NCBI GenBank assembly: GCA_013396655.1
Contig: WBMV01006646.1
Coordinates: 124,001 to 188,000, forward strand
Reading direction: 5' to 3'
DNA: 64,000 bases
From: Campylorhamphus procurvoides
Taxonomy: Eukaryota; Chordata; Aves; Passeriformes; Dendrocolaptidae
The notes beneath the pieces were generated by a model. It was given only the letters and a program-made list of their open reading frames with translations, was not told where the DNA came from and did not search any database. Shown here piece by piece: positions 12,601-23,247 of the stretch (the first letter of the stretch is position 1; every line of letters begins with the position of its first letter). The position numbers and the translations under genes were made by a program.

Positions 12601-15275
12601 CAGACTTTGCCTAGCAGAATGAAAAGGAAAAATCATGCCCCAATAAAGACATTGCAGTAACACACACTGCATAAGGAGAAAGGTTTGTCTTCTTCCAAAT
12701 TGCCTCCTACTGATGTGTGATTACATCTTTCTATGGGGAAGCAAAGCCAAGCAGACTTAAAGTCATTTTGGTTCACCCAGGCTGACTTTAGAGACAGGGC
12801 CTGTCATTCAGCAAGAGAGCTCACTATAAGATCACAGGATTAAAGCCTGGAGTTTTCACAGAGCCACTACTTTAATCCCATTGTTAGACAGCTAATTAAG
12901 ACTGAATGCATTTAACTCCAGACTGGCAAGGCGCCAACAAAGGGAGGCAAATCCTCAAGCCATATGAGGATACTCTGTGGTGTATATGGATGGATTTTCT
13001 GTGGTTTCTCCCATCAGAAATTAGAACCAGAATCCCTCTCAGATATGTATCAGCACAGATCCAACTCTAAAATAAGGTGTCCATTGCATTTACAGATTTA
13101 CCAACTGCTTCTGTCTTCCTGCTTTCTCGCTACCTGGAATACCCTCATCCTTCTCAACACTAACGAGTTACCTAGTTCTTGATGAACTGTCCCAAGATCC
13201 AGAGCCTATTCACTCAATCTCTCCCTGCCTCCATAAAGCTCAACTAAATAGACCCTCAGCCAGCATGGGACCTAGGGCTTCCAAGATCAGGGAGCCAACA
13301 CGTTGTTACAGAGCTGGTAGGAGCAGGGATAGATTCTAAAACCCCTCCGGGGCCTAAGTAACTTTTCCTATAGCTTTTTACCAAAGGGGAACTCTCGGTA
13401 TAACTCTCAAAACTCAAAGATTCAGTTTGCAGCTGAAGTCAAGGAGAATTTTCCCACTGGAAACCATGTGCATGACTTGTTACTTCAGCCACAATCAGGT
13501 TCAGTTTCTAGTGGACCACTGTAGTGAGTGAATAGCACTTGAAACAAAATAAAAGATCTGTAGCTTGCTGAAAGAAAATACATTATTTCAGACCCAGAGT
13601 ACTGGAGAGGAACTTGCTTACATGATCAACTTCCTATTGTTTGACAGATCAGTAACTGAGCAAATTGCTCTCTTCTCTGCCTTTATTTCCCCAAATACAA
13701 CATGAGTGGTAAGACAATTAAGTGGCTTCTGATCTACAGATGAAAAGTAGCATAGAGGTCCAGTGTGGTGATTGCTGGGGGTACTCAATTTCCTTGTAAA
13801 CAAGGAAATTGCACTACAGAAGACAGAGAACCTATATGGCAATCAGCAACCATCATTGCTATAGGGAATTCAATGCAGGAACTGGGCATAATGACAGTAC
13901 TGGTCACTCCTAGAAAGCCTGGTAGGAATGAATTTGAGAACTAATTCTAGTCCTTCACAGAGCTCTTTCTAGACACAGAAATTACTTCTCAGGGACAAGT
14001 TCTCAGCAAAAGAAAAACAAAACAATGACCACATGGTGTGTTAGTGCACCTTTTAGAAAGGCAGACTGCCTTTGATCTTCAGCTTCTTTTGCTATAAAAC
14101 CAGAATCACCCCTTACTTTTTTCCCCTCTTGAATACAGGAATACATGTCCTGAGTGATGGTGGCTTTTTGCCTCATGCAGGCTGTACAGAAGGCCTTATG
14201 GACTGAACAGTTCTCACAACTGGGAAACAGCACAATGAAGTGTTCATACCTGGCTTGTGGGCAAGAATCACAAAGAAAAGTCTTTGTCTTTTATAATACC
14301 ATGTCACATAGATAATCCAGAATGTATTAAAGAGCACAGACATCACACTGAGTATATGTGGGAGACCAACAATTTACTCCCTGAGTTACACCCTTGGCTC
14401 TTAAGCCTGAGCAGTATGCTAGGAGAAACTCGTGCTTTCTGAAAAACACCTGTGGGTGTACCAGTTTACCACTTGCTTTGCTAGGGCTTGCTATAACACG
14501 CCTATACCTGTGAGCTTAATCATACCCCCTGGTCATACCTGAATTTGGCTGACATATTATTAAAGAAAAGCATTTGATAACCTATTTTAACAGATGTAAC
14601 TCAAACACAGATTTAGACAATTCCAAAGAAATTGAGCAAAAATAAGCTTTATAAACCCTTGTTTTTTTAAGTCTGTAAAAAAGCAACTACTGCATACAAG
14701 CAGTCTGGTCTTAACTTTTAATAGGTCTGCACAGTCCAAGCACTACTGAGTCCCACAGATAACACCTCAGCACACAGTTCGAGTCTTGACACAAAACTCC
14801 AGGAGTTCTGGGGGCACTGACCAACATCCCCTCAAACTCAACGTTCACAGCCCACATACCACATGCTACAACTTGAAAGCGACACGATTTCCTAGGTTTG
14901 TATATGAAACTGACCCAGGATAGAGCACGATGCTACTCTAAATGCTCCACCTGGGAAACGTGCAAGTTTTGGGAAGTAAAAATAAGCAACCCGCCCAACA
15001 CATCATGTTTGGCATCAGGGGAAGCCACCCGGGGAGACGGGGAAACAATGTCCCTGCTGCTGCAAGGAGTCATTCAAGGGTGAATAAACGTTTGTAAATG
15101 CGACTGTCACTTACTTATCCAGGACGAAATAGAGATCAAAGGCACCGTGACAGGAGCGCTGCTCTTCTTGTTCTTCCTCCTCCTCCGGGCGGGCGCAGGA
15201 GATTAAGCTCCCCATTGCCAGCAAGAAGCAGCACAAAAATGCCGCTTTCTCCACTCCGCTCCAGCAACTCGCCAT
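652..15275 (-). CDS. ANTXRL: ANTXRL, anthrax toxin receptor-like protein, 5' part of gene (coding exons 1-5)
   Basis: This is a predicted type I membrane receptor of the anthrax-toxin-receptor family, whose members bind extracellular-matrix ligands through a von Willebrand A domain. Five exons (15275-15115, 3271-3200, 3067-2996, 869-788, 685-652) join in one frame with phases 2, 2, 2, 0, 1. The product so far is about 140 residues: a signal peptide (about 1-28), an acidic Glu/Gln stretch, a Cys at 42, then the first vWA strand (DLYFVLD) and the start of the metal site DKSGS. It continues through [11 protein letters not shown] and [11 protein letters not shown] to ANEQIY. These match ANTXR1/ANTXR2 block by block. 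Assignment to ANTXRL rather than ANTXR1 or ANTXR2 rests on the neighbours ZNF488 and RBP3, as on human 10q11. The second half of the vWA domain, the Ig-like domain, the membrane segment and the tail must lie left of base 1. All five exons are open, so there is no sign of decay within the window. The promoter is CpG-rich. Confidence 0.88.
788..869 (-). CDS. ANTXRL: ANTXRL coding exon 4: MIDAS Thr loop
   Basis: The 82-nt exon has acceptor CCGAAG|G and donor AAAAGG|GTACAC. With the two bases from exon 3 it gives 28 codons: [20 protein letters not shown], then FMHEGFKR. The Thr in PGGDT is the second metal-site loop of ANTXR-type vWA domains. The exon ends in phase 0. Confidence 0.9.
870..2995 (-). 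other. ANTXRL intron 3 (GC-AG intron)
   Basis: This 2,126-nt intron lies between exons 3 and 4. It has a GC donor (2995-2994) and an AG acceptor. It holds a T/G-rich low-complexity patch (about 2308-2400) and nothing else I can name. Confidence 0.75.
2996..3067 (-). CDS. ANTXRL: ANTXRL coding exon 3: vWA strand 2
   Basis: The 72-nt exon has acceptor TGTTTCAG|T. It encodes [19 protein letters not shown] followed by LTEN, nearly identical to the ANTXR1 block. The exon must end at 2996 to keep phase with exon 4, which makes the donor AACAG|GCAAGT, a GC rather than GT dinucleotide. Confidence 0.9.
3200..3271 (-). CDS. ANTXRL: ANTXRL coding exon 2: vWA helix 1
   Basis: The 72-nt exon has acceptor TTCAG|A and donor AAG|GTAAAG. 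It encodes [19 protein letters not shown], then EKFI. The first five residues of the join (DKSGS) form the DxSxS metal-ion-dependent adhesion site. The 23 complete codons plus 1+2 split bases keep the frame to exons 1 and 3. Confidence 0.9.
3272..15114 (-). other. ANTXRL intron 1, 11.8 kb
   Basis: This is the large first intron between the signal-peptide exon and the vWA exons. It is moderately AT-rich with many short chance open frames and no coding signature. The only distinctive item is an AT palindrome at 6046-6068. Long first introns often carry regulatory elements, but none can be named from sequence alone. Confidence 0.7.
6046..6068. repeat. AT microsatellite forming a perfect palindrome
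   Basis: Two 11-base arms (CATATATATAT and its complement) flank a single A. It can extrude as a hairpin or cruciform. Confidence 0.8.
15115..15275 (-). CDS. ANTXRL: ANTXRL coding exon 1: start codon, signal peptide, first vWA strand
   Basis: ATG is at 15275-15273. The exon encodes 53 full codons plus two bases (AA) that complete Lys with the first base of exon 2. The donor is AA|GTAAGT (GT at 15114-15113). A hydrophobic core ([15 protein letters not shown], about residues 11-25) followed by SCA looks like a cleavable signal peptide. An acidic [10 protein letters not shown] stretch follows, then [13 protein letters not shown], which is the ANTXR-family entry into the vWA domain. The ATG was chosen because it lies directly before the signal peptide. 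Confidence 0.88.
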
Positions 15276-18200
15276 CTTTTCCCGTCCTTAATTCTTCCTC
15301 CACCCCAGTCGCTCTCGCTCCCTCTCTCCCTCTCTCTCTGCAAATCTTACAGGCACTTGGGAAGCACCGAGGGCAGAGAGGAAAAAAAAACAACCCAAAA
15401 CAAATCACTAACTTCAGGATCTGAGCTCAGTCCCGAGAGCTCAAAGCAGCCCTGCCCGCAGGGCACCGGAGCGCTGGCTCAGAGCTTGGGGGCTGAGCCC
15501 AGGCGGATGGTCCCCAGAGCCCAGACCCCATACCCCGCCGCCCCGGCAGCGGCTGCCCCGAGCGGCTCAGCCCCGTCCCACCGGGGAGAAAAGGCTCCGC
15601 TCCCAAGGACCAGAGGCAGGAAGGGGCAGAGGGAGGGGAGCGGGAGGAGGGAGACAGGATCTTATGGGGGCAAGCTGAACTGGGACTTTCCTGTTCCGGG
15701 ATACTGAGGTGGGAAAGGCTGCTGCGAGCGAAGGACCGAGGTTTGGAACCGCTGCCCCGCCACCACTGGGCACAGGGCGGGCGTTTCTCCCTCCTTCCCT
15801 CTCGGACTGCCCTCTGGGCAGGAGACCCTGCCGGCGGCGGGACAGGGGCAGCCCAGCCACATCCTGGGGCATCGCTGCGCATCCTGCCGAGCCTCTGTGC
15901 CGCAGGCTCGGGAGTGCAGGGAACCGAGAGGCGGCCGGGGCAGAAAAAAGTTGCTGTAGGAAACGGGAGTCCTTGCAAAAACCTGTGGCAAATCGGAGGT
16001 GGGGGACGACGCGAGGGGGCAGCTGTGAAAAACCTAGTTGCAGCTGAGTGCAATTAAAAAGCTTATTGCCTGGGGACGGCGGTAAGGGGCAGGTTTCCAC
16101 GGATCTCTCGTGCTACAGAAAGTTGTTTCTCTTCTGTGGAAAACCTGGTTTATTCGCACTCGAGTCTGCATATATCCTGCAGGCGAAGAGTAATGATGAA
16201 ATGAAATCTCTTAATGGACGCTTTGGCACAGTAGCATAATCACTCCCCGCGTGATACACAAAGGTTACAAACACTGCCCTAAAGAGTTGGCCCAGCTCAT
16301 CTGGATGCCGTCTCCAAAGTTTGAATAATTAGTGGCTTCCAGCCGCTTCTCCCTCCCCCACACCCATTGCAGCTCCTAATTAATGAAAAGAGCCACGGGG
16401 AGGGATGCGAGCAGAGTCACTTTGCATGACAGAGTTGGGACTAGACATTTCTCTCTTTCTTGGGGGGAGGCTTCGGAACGCGAGTCAAGGTGGAAAGAAT
16501 TCATCCCCTGTGGGGTGCTGGCGCGCTGCCCCATCGGGCAGCAGTCCCCCAAACACCCAGCGCTCCGCTGGGGCCTCTTCACCCTGGAAGCCGAGCCATA
16601 ATGCCCCGGCCAGGAGCCGCTGTACGTGCCAGCACTAAAAAGCGATGCCTCCTGCGCTGCCTCAGCCGGGTACCCGCGGGGCGCACGGCCCCTTCGGGCG
16701 GGCTGAGCCCGCTGCCTTCGGAGAGGAGCCGGAGGGGCCGCGGGGCATGGCCCTGGGGGCTGTTTCCCCACAGCAGAAGGCACCTCTGCCGTGGGCCCCG
16801 TCCGGCTCCATGGGGGTATCGTGGGATGCCGCGCAGCCGGCGGGCCCTTTCCGTCTGCGCCCGGCGAGGACACGCGTGGACACGGCGCGCCTGCCCCCTT
16901 CGCGCAAAGACCCTTCCCCGTCGGATCCAGCGCCCCTTCCAGCAGCCCTTGGCGTGTTTTGTGCGGTGTAGGCTGCCGCCCGCAAGTCTGAAATAAAGTT
17001 TGCGCTTTGGGGAAAGCATCTCGGTGTCAGTTCCCTGTTTCTGTGCTGGACCAGGTTCAGACACAGACAACCGCGGCGGCGGTCGGGGACTTATCAAGAA
17101 AAGATTAGAGGGTCCACCGGTTTTCAGCCGTTCGCCGGTTTAACTGTGAACAGCTAAGAGCTGAATGCGCTGCTTGAGCTCACCACTTTAAAGGTTTTTG
17201 AGCACTGGCCAGTTGAGACCCGGCGATTACTTAGATCATGGAGAAATGCAAGAAACCCACATCCTCCCTGGCGACATTCACAGAAAATGAGCAAGCGGCT
17301 GCTGGGCAGCAGGAATCCTCCTTCCTCCCGCTTTGCCGGACTTCGGCCTCGACGGTGCCCACTAGTGTCCGCAGCCTGCGCGGTTCCCGGGAGCCGCAGC
17401 CCCGGCACCGCGCTCCGGCCGCCCTCGCCATCCCCTGCCCGAAGCAGCCGTCCTACCCCGCACACAGCGCGGCCTTTCGAAATGAAATAAAAGTGTTGAT
17501 CGCTTCAGACTCCCGCGGTGCCTCGTGAATACCGGACTGTTTCGTAAAATAACGTGGCAGTCTTCAAGGGAGTCTCCAAAGGAGAGTAAGGCACTAACAA
17601 TAGAAAATTCACCGTGACTGTTTTCCGATAATGTGCATTGCCCTTTTCGGATCTCTAATATATCCTCTGACTCTGCAAAGAGGCTCACCTGCCTCTCCAA
17701 AGGACCGGGCAGGGGGGACATGCTTTAAGGCTATGTGAGCGTACGCAAAACCAAGGATACGGCTAGGTCCTGCCGCGGTTAGTGTTGGGCAGAAATGCCC
17801 CGGGCAATGGGGGGCTGGCGCTCTGCTTAGCGCCCCTTCCCTGCTCCTCCCGCCCCTGCGAAGAGGGCCGGGCGCGGCGGGGCTTTGCGGGCTGTCTCTG
17901 CAGAGCTGCCTCTCCCGGCACCGCAGACTCATGTTTTAAACACACTGGTTTTGCAATCTGCGTGAGCCCCTCCAGTGGCTCACATACACCAGGCGGGCCG
18001 GTCAGGGCCGAAGCCGGAGCGAGGTTCGTGTAGGGTCAGCGCTTCTGCCCGGAGGAGGGGAGCGGAGAGGCACGGGTGGGCCGGGGGCACAGTCCGTGCG
18101 CCGGGGCTCCTTCCCTGGGGTCTTGCTCGAAGGAAAATCAGACTAAGGACCTGCGGAGCTGACCGTGAGGCGCAGGATCTTACTCTGCCCTGGGGCACAG
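15120..18200. promoter_or_regulatory. CpG island, ANTXRL promoter domain
   Basis: GC content and CpG frequency rise sharply from about 15.1 kb and stay high to about 18.2 kb, with an AT-richer gap near 16.05-16.4 kb. The left end covers ANTXRL exon 1, so the ANTXRL start site is expected at about 15.3-16 kb. No TATA box is obvious, as is normal for CpG-island promoters. Long open frames here on both strands are a by-product of GC richness. The island may also serve the divergent ZNF488 gene, although that gene's first exon is not visible. Confidence 0.7.
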
Positions 18201-19180
18201 ATTACATCAGCGCACTGTCTCACAGTGGTTCAAGCTACGTAAAGCAGGTGACAACGTCTAATTATCTCTTCTTACGCCTTCTGCCGCTATTTGCATAAAG
18301 GCTGCAAAAATATGAACTCTTGAGATACGAAGTTCAGTGGGAATTGTCCATCCCGGTTTCCTGACACCTGCACCCAAATCATCAAGTGTTTTCCAAGAAG
18401 TATTAGGAGATGCCACTGACACAGCCCCGTTTCTGGGAGGGCGGTAGGATGCAGAACTTCCCAGGGCGGTGGGGCAGCTACCAAACCCCCGCTGTCCCCA
18501 ACAATGGTGTTCGTTCGGCCCGAGTTCAATTTTAAAAGAGAACACAAACTCTTGACGCCATCTCCTTTTTTCCCTGTATCACACAGAACACGGCGAGAGT
18601 GGTTCGCTCTTCATTGTATAAGATTACTCTTTAATTGCAGTGAAAATCCATCCTTTCAAAAACATTAAAGGTTTGACGTTTCTTTTCCTGATACAATCCT
18701 ATATTCAGATTACATGGACACTAATCAAATAACCCGGGTTATTTCATTTGTCAACATGTTCATAAAAATTTTCTACCAGGCGTTAAAGGCATTTATATGG
18801 AACGACATCTTTCAAAAGCAATGTCGCTAGTCCAGATATAGGGAATATTTGATTATGACATTTGATGGTTTTATTTTACATACCAGCTGTGCCACAAATC
18901 GCTCCATAGCTTAAAGTCCTAATTTTTATTCTGCGAGTACTTTCTATGAAGCTGTAATTTTCATTTTAAGCCGTTCTTGACAATACCTGAAACTCCCAAA
19001 AGAGCCTTATAGTCAAAAGTATTGCAAGATGCTCTAAAGGACAACTGGGAAGGAGGCTTTGAAGATGTTTTTGTTTTGTTTATATCGGGTGTGCCTGTGT
19101 GTGTTTTTCCCTCGAGTTCAAAAGAAACTCCTCGTTTTATGGTACTGTTACAAGGGAATCCTGTCCACTTTCTGACTCCC
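18200..19180. other. AT-richer gap between two CpG blocks
   Basis: GC content falls between the two islands. I see no exon, repeat or named element here. Confidence 0.5.
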
Positions 19181-19725
19181 CCTCGCTGCGGTCCGCAGCC
19201 TCTCCGGGATGGTTCCGGGATGGCTCCGGGATGCCAAGCGCTGCGGGGCGGGGGTGGCAGCGGGTCCCGGCGGAGGGGGATGCCTGGCTGCCGGCGGGGT
19301 CGTGGCCAGGCGCTGCGGTAGGCGTTTCCCGGGGTCTGCTCTGGGCGGGGAGCCGCGGCGGGGGAGNACTGGGCTGTGCCGATGGGGGCGGAGGGGCGGC
19401 CCGAGGGGTCCCTGAGCAGCCCCGGCGCTGCCGCCCCGACGGGACCTGCCATGCCCGGGGCCGGGCAGCCCGGGGAGGGGGTTGCCGGGGAGCAGGCGAA
19501 GGCACGGGGGTGCCCCTTGGTGGCTTGTGCCGAACTGGGACCTTGTCAGCGCCCGCTTCAGTGCGGCGGCGAGGGGCCCCGAGAAGCGTCCCCGGGCTGC
19601 CGGGCGGGGCGATGGGGAGGCGGGCGGAAGGCGGATCCCCCTCGGCAACCCCGCCGGCAGTATCCCTTTTCCTCTCTCCCGGCTCCTCTTCTCTCGCCGA
19701 GACCTCTCGAGCATCAGTTCTCTTT
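19180..19725. promoter_or_regulatory. Second CpG-rich block, possible ZNF488 promoter
   Basis: A very GC- and CpG-dense block of about 0.5 kb lies on the ZNF488 side of the divergent intergenic region. It ends in a C/T-rich run and then abruptly in AT-rich DNA. Its position suits a ZNF488 5' untranslated exon, but there is no direct evidence of a transcript. Confidence 0.4.
19367..19367. other. Single ambiguous base (N)
   Basis: One N lies inside the GC-dense block. It is an assembly uncertainty and interrupts no supported gene. Confidence 0.99.
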
Positions 19726-21146
19726 TTATTGGTTACAGCTCTCCTCATCCTTCCAACTGCGACAGGTGATCAGAGCATCGTGTCTGTTTTAGGTACTTCC
19801 TTAGGGTCTAATTACTTTTAAGAAATTGATGAACTTTCCTTGGGAGAGGTTACATTGTTATTCTCTATTTGTATCTAATATATCATGGATATCCATGTAG
19901 TAGACATTTCTTACTGGTTAAGTAAGTTAGGAGCTGCTATTGCTGTCACTTTAAAATGTCACATTGATCTTTAAATTTGCAAATCCTTACATGAAAAGGT
20001 TTCTGTAGGAATTCAGTCCCCTGGAAATGTTTAAAGCATTTTATTGACTTTGTTCAGTGATCCGATAGTTACTAGTTGGAAAAAATGTCCATAAAAACTT
20101 GATGGAAGATAAAATTTTTAAATAGTTTTCTATTTTTATATAGTTACTTTTAAATAAAAGGCAGTTGCACTCATGAAATTCAGAATTTAAATATAAATGT
20201 TGATTCAGGAGGTATTCCTTATATTTGGCTTTTAAAAATGCAAAATGTAGCACTTGATTGCTTTTCTTAACATTTATTACATATAATTGGTACTAGAGAG
20301 AGGGATTTCTTTGGGCAATAGAATGATTAAATTTATGTCTTTTAATGTGTGAAACTCCACCAAAACATAAGCTGTTCTTTAAGAAAGCAATTTCTTTTTT
20401 TTTATTTAAGCATTTTCCAGTATTTCAAAGCTAAGTAGAGCTGCCTTATGGAACTCAATAAAGATGTTATAGAAAAAAATAGCTTTGTAGCCATAGAAAT
20501 ACGAATGTAAAGTCAAATTTCTAGTTTAGATTCTGTTATCTGAACATAATGTAGCCAAAGTACAAAAATAAATTATGTCTAAGAATTACAGATAGAACCA
20601 AAGATTTTGTAGAAGAAATTACTTTGCTAAATCCTAATATATTATAGATGAATATTTCCATGTCTGTAATGCTGTGATTCAGTTAATATAATTTTCCTAC
20701 AGCACAGTCTTATGTTACATGCAATTGCTATTAATAAACACCAAGTCAAAGAACAAAGTATTTTGTTGGAAACCAATTTTTTTTTAGGTCAGACCTATTT
20801 TAATTTACAAAATCACTTTCAATTGAAAGGTTTCTTGGCTTTATTGTCATGTAAAGTAAGTTGTATGTGTTGCTTCCCACAATTTCAGCGTACGTGGCAT
20901 TCTTCAGCTCCATCACTTGCTGTTATCAGAGTTGACAGTATGTATTAAGTTTAGCATTAATGTAAATAAGATTAATGTAAGTTAATGTTACTTAGTCCTG
21001 TTGAAGAAATATCCAGTGTTAACCGTGTGAAAGTAAATGCTTTTTGTTTTAGAATATTTCCTTTAAATACAAATTATGAACTTGCAAAATCACAAAAAAA
21101 CAGCTGTACGTATGGCTGTATGTATAGTCATGAATGCATGTATGTG

Positions 21147-21170
21147 TATATATGTGCTTACACATATATA
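21147..21170. repeat. Inverted repeat in TA/TG-rich tract
   Basis: A perfect 10-base stem (TATATATGTG) with a CTTA loop lies inside a purine/pyrimidine-alternating stretch that runs from about 21,110 to 21,210. Confidence 0.75.
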
Positions 21171-23061
21171 TGTATATGTTTACACACCATATATGCATAT
21201 ATATGCTTTTCTGTCAGAAGGAAATATTTGAACAGATAGAACTTTTTTATAAATTGAGAGCTGCCAAAAATAAAACCAGGAACATACCTTAATATATCTT
21301 AAACATCAGCCAGATAATGTAATTTTTTTAAATTTGTAAAAAGGAGGCATGAATGTGAACTGTATGAAGAGAGAAGACAAATATTTATGACTGTTTTCAC
21401 AAGCTAGACATTTTGTTTCAGTCTGTTTGGTTTTGGTTGTCTGTTTGTCTTTGGATCATGTTGGCTGGTTGTTCCTCCATTTTCTGTGGCTACACATAGA
21501 GAATGGTGGTTTTGTCTGCGTGGATGCCTGGGTGAAGGAACAAATGCGCAGATCTGTGTGGCAACAAATGTGTTAGCACAAATTGCTATGCTTGGGGCTG
21601 CTATTTATGTGAATCAAACAAGGATTTTGCTGAAAGTGGGTGTACAGATCTGTGTGACACATAGCTTTTCTTACACTATGCGACAGATGAATAGTTTTTC
21701 TTTGTTCCCCATCTCATGAAATAACTTTGTTCCTTTAAAATGTGTGGGGTTTGTATGCTGTTTGTGTTTGTGAGAAAACTAGAGGCATTTGTACATTTGC
21801 TTTCTGTTCTCTCATGGATGTCCCCTGTAAAATTCAAACTTCCTGTGATGTTTGGGGGCAGTATGTCCATTGCTGAATAGTGAACAATTCTAGGGCAGCA
21901 GGAACAGAAACTAGACCAAGTGTCTGAGTTGACCTCCAGCACAGTTCAGGCCTGGAATATGAAATACTGTGTGTTCTGAACTGAAATATATCCATACAGT
22001 GTACAGCATGTACAGCTGTATAAGCAGCGGAAATTACGTTAAATCATAACATTTACAATCTGATAATCCTTAATCCTGACTGGAGAGTTAAAACATGCTC
22101 CCCATATCCTACAGAAACCCTGTTTTTAGGTCTTAGGCCTTGAAACCACAAGAGCAAAGTGGTGGATGGTGGTACTACTTCCGTTAGACAGAACAGCTGT
22201 AGTCCCATGAAGTCAGCCCTTCACACAAAAATAAAATCTTTGAAAGTCAGCAGACTGCTGAGCTGTAGTCAACTTCTCTTTATCCAGAGGTGGATTGCCT
22301 GATTTATTAATGACTTGTACAACCCAGTACCATCCAACAGAGTTCATTATTTGCAGTGCCAGACAGAAGCATTAATTCTGCCCCTGGACCAGCTCAACTG
22401 AAAAGGAATATTGACATTTTAAGAAACATGGACCCTAGTTCCTAAATCCAGTCTGTCTGAACCACTCCAATTGCAGAAAATAAACTATTTCATCCTTTCT
22501 AATTGATGCTGCATGGCGTTAACTGTTGCTCATTGCCAATTTCAAACATCAAGAGCCTCTCCAGTGCCTGCACTGCATTTCTTGTATTCAAGCACTTGGA
22601 GAGGTGGAACAGGGACCTCAGTGAACCTGTTGTTTGTGTTCCACCAGGTTGAAAACCTTCAGCTAAATCAAAGTAAGCTTCACATGGAGCAATGCAGATC
22701 CTGCTGCATCACAGATCCCAACAAATCAGTATTAACCAGGCTTTCCAGCTGTGTGGGATACCCCGTTACTTTCCTAACTACCACATTTCCTGCCATGTAT
22801 GACAGTGACAGTAGAAATAGGGGTTCAGTCCAGAAATTCCTAAAAACATGAGGGAGTTTAGTGCTGAGCTGCCATTTGAAAGTTACTGGGGCTAGGGTAC
22901 ATGTTTCTACTGGGACTTGTTAAAATCTCAGTTATTTTCTCATCAGTCTAGATGTGATGCTCAGTCTCACGCATTTTGTTCCTGCACTTCAGGTAGAGAC
23001 TGGAAATTGCATCCTTGTGGTGATCTTGGAGAAGCGACTTAAAGCACATCTACTGGGACAT

Positions 23062-23247
23062 GGTTGAGTCACCGTCCCTGGAGGTATTTAAGAAGAGACT
23101 GGATAAATTTTTTTAGTCAGTCTCGTCTTTAAAAAGAGACTGGATGTGGCACTCACTGCCATGGCCTAGTAGACAAGGTAGTGTTAGGTCAAAGGTTGGA
23201 CTCAGTGATCTCAGAGGTCTTTTCCCACCTAGTTGATTCTGTGATAC
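23062..23247 (+). mobile_element. CR1 LINE, 3' end fragment
   Basis: The segment reads like the conserved CR1 tail: a CCTGGAGGTATTTAAG-like block, then GACTGGATGTGGCACTCA, GGTCAAAGGTTGGACTC, GATCTCAGAGGTCTTTTCC, and an end in GATTCTGTGAT. CR1 is the dominant LINE of birds and is also found in other reptiles. The copy is severely 5'-truncated and non-coding. An extra segment of about 40 bases (23105-23142), absent from the usual CR1 tail, splits the GACTGGATG block. Confidence 0.85.

Noticed and set aside
15427..16053. Minus-strand open frame of 208 residues upstream of ANTXRL exon 1
   Set aside because: It is Pro/Arg/Ser-rich with no domain, lies in a CpG island where stop codons are rare, and overlaps equally long frames on the other strand.
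16992..16997. AATAAA on the plus strand inside the CpG island
   Set aside because: No upstream plus-strand gene ends there. It is a chance hexamer.
16579..17097. Overlapping 165-178 residue frames on both strands in the CpG island
   Set aside because: Several frames are open at once, which reflects GC composition rather than coding. There is no recognisable family.
19099..19821. Plus-strand open frame of 240 residues in the second CpG block
   Set aside because: It is low-complexity Gly/Arg/Pro composition, contains the N base, and is mirrored by 203- and 188-residue antisense frames. It shows no domain and no conserved motif.
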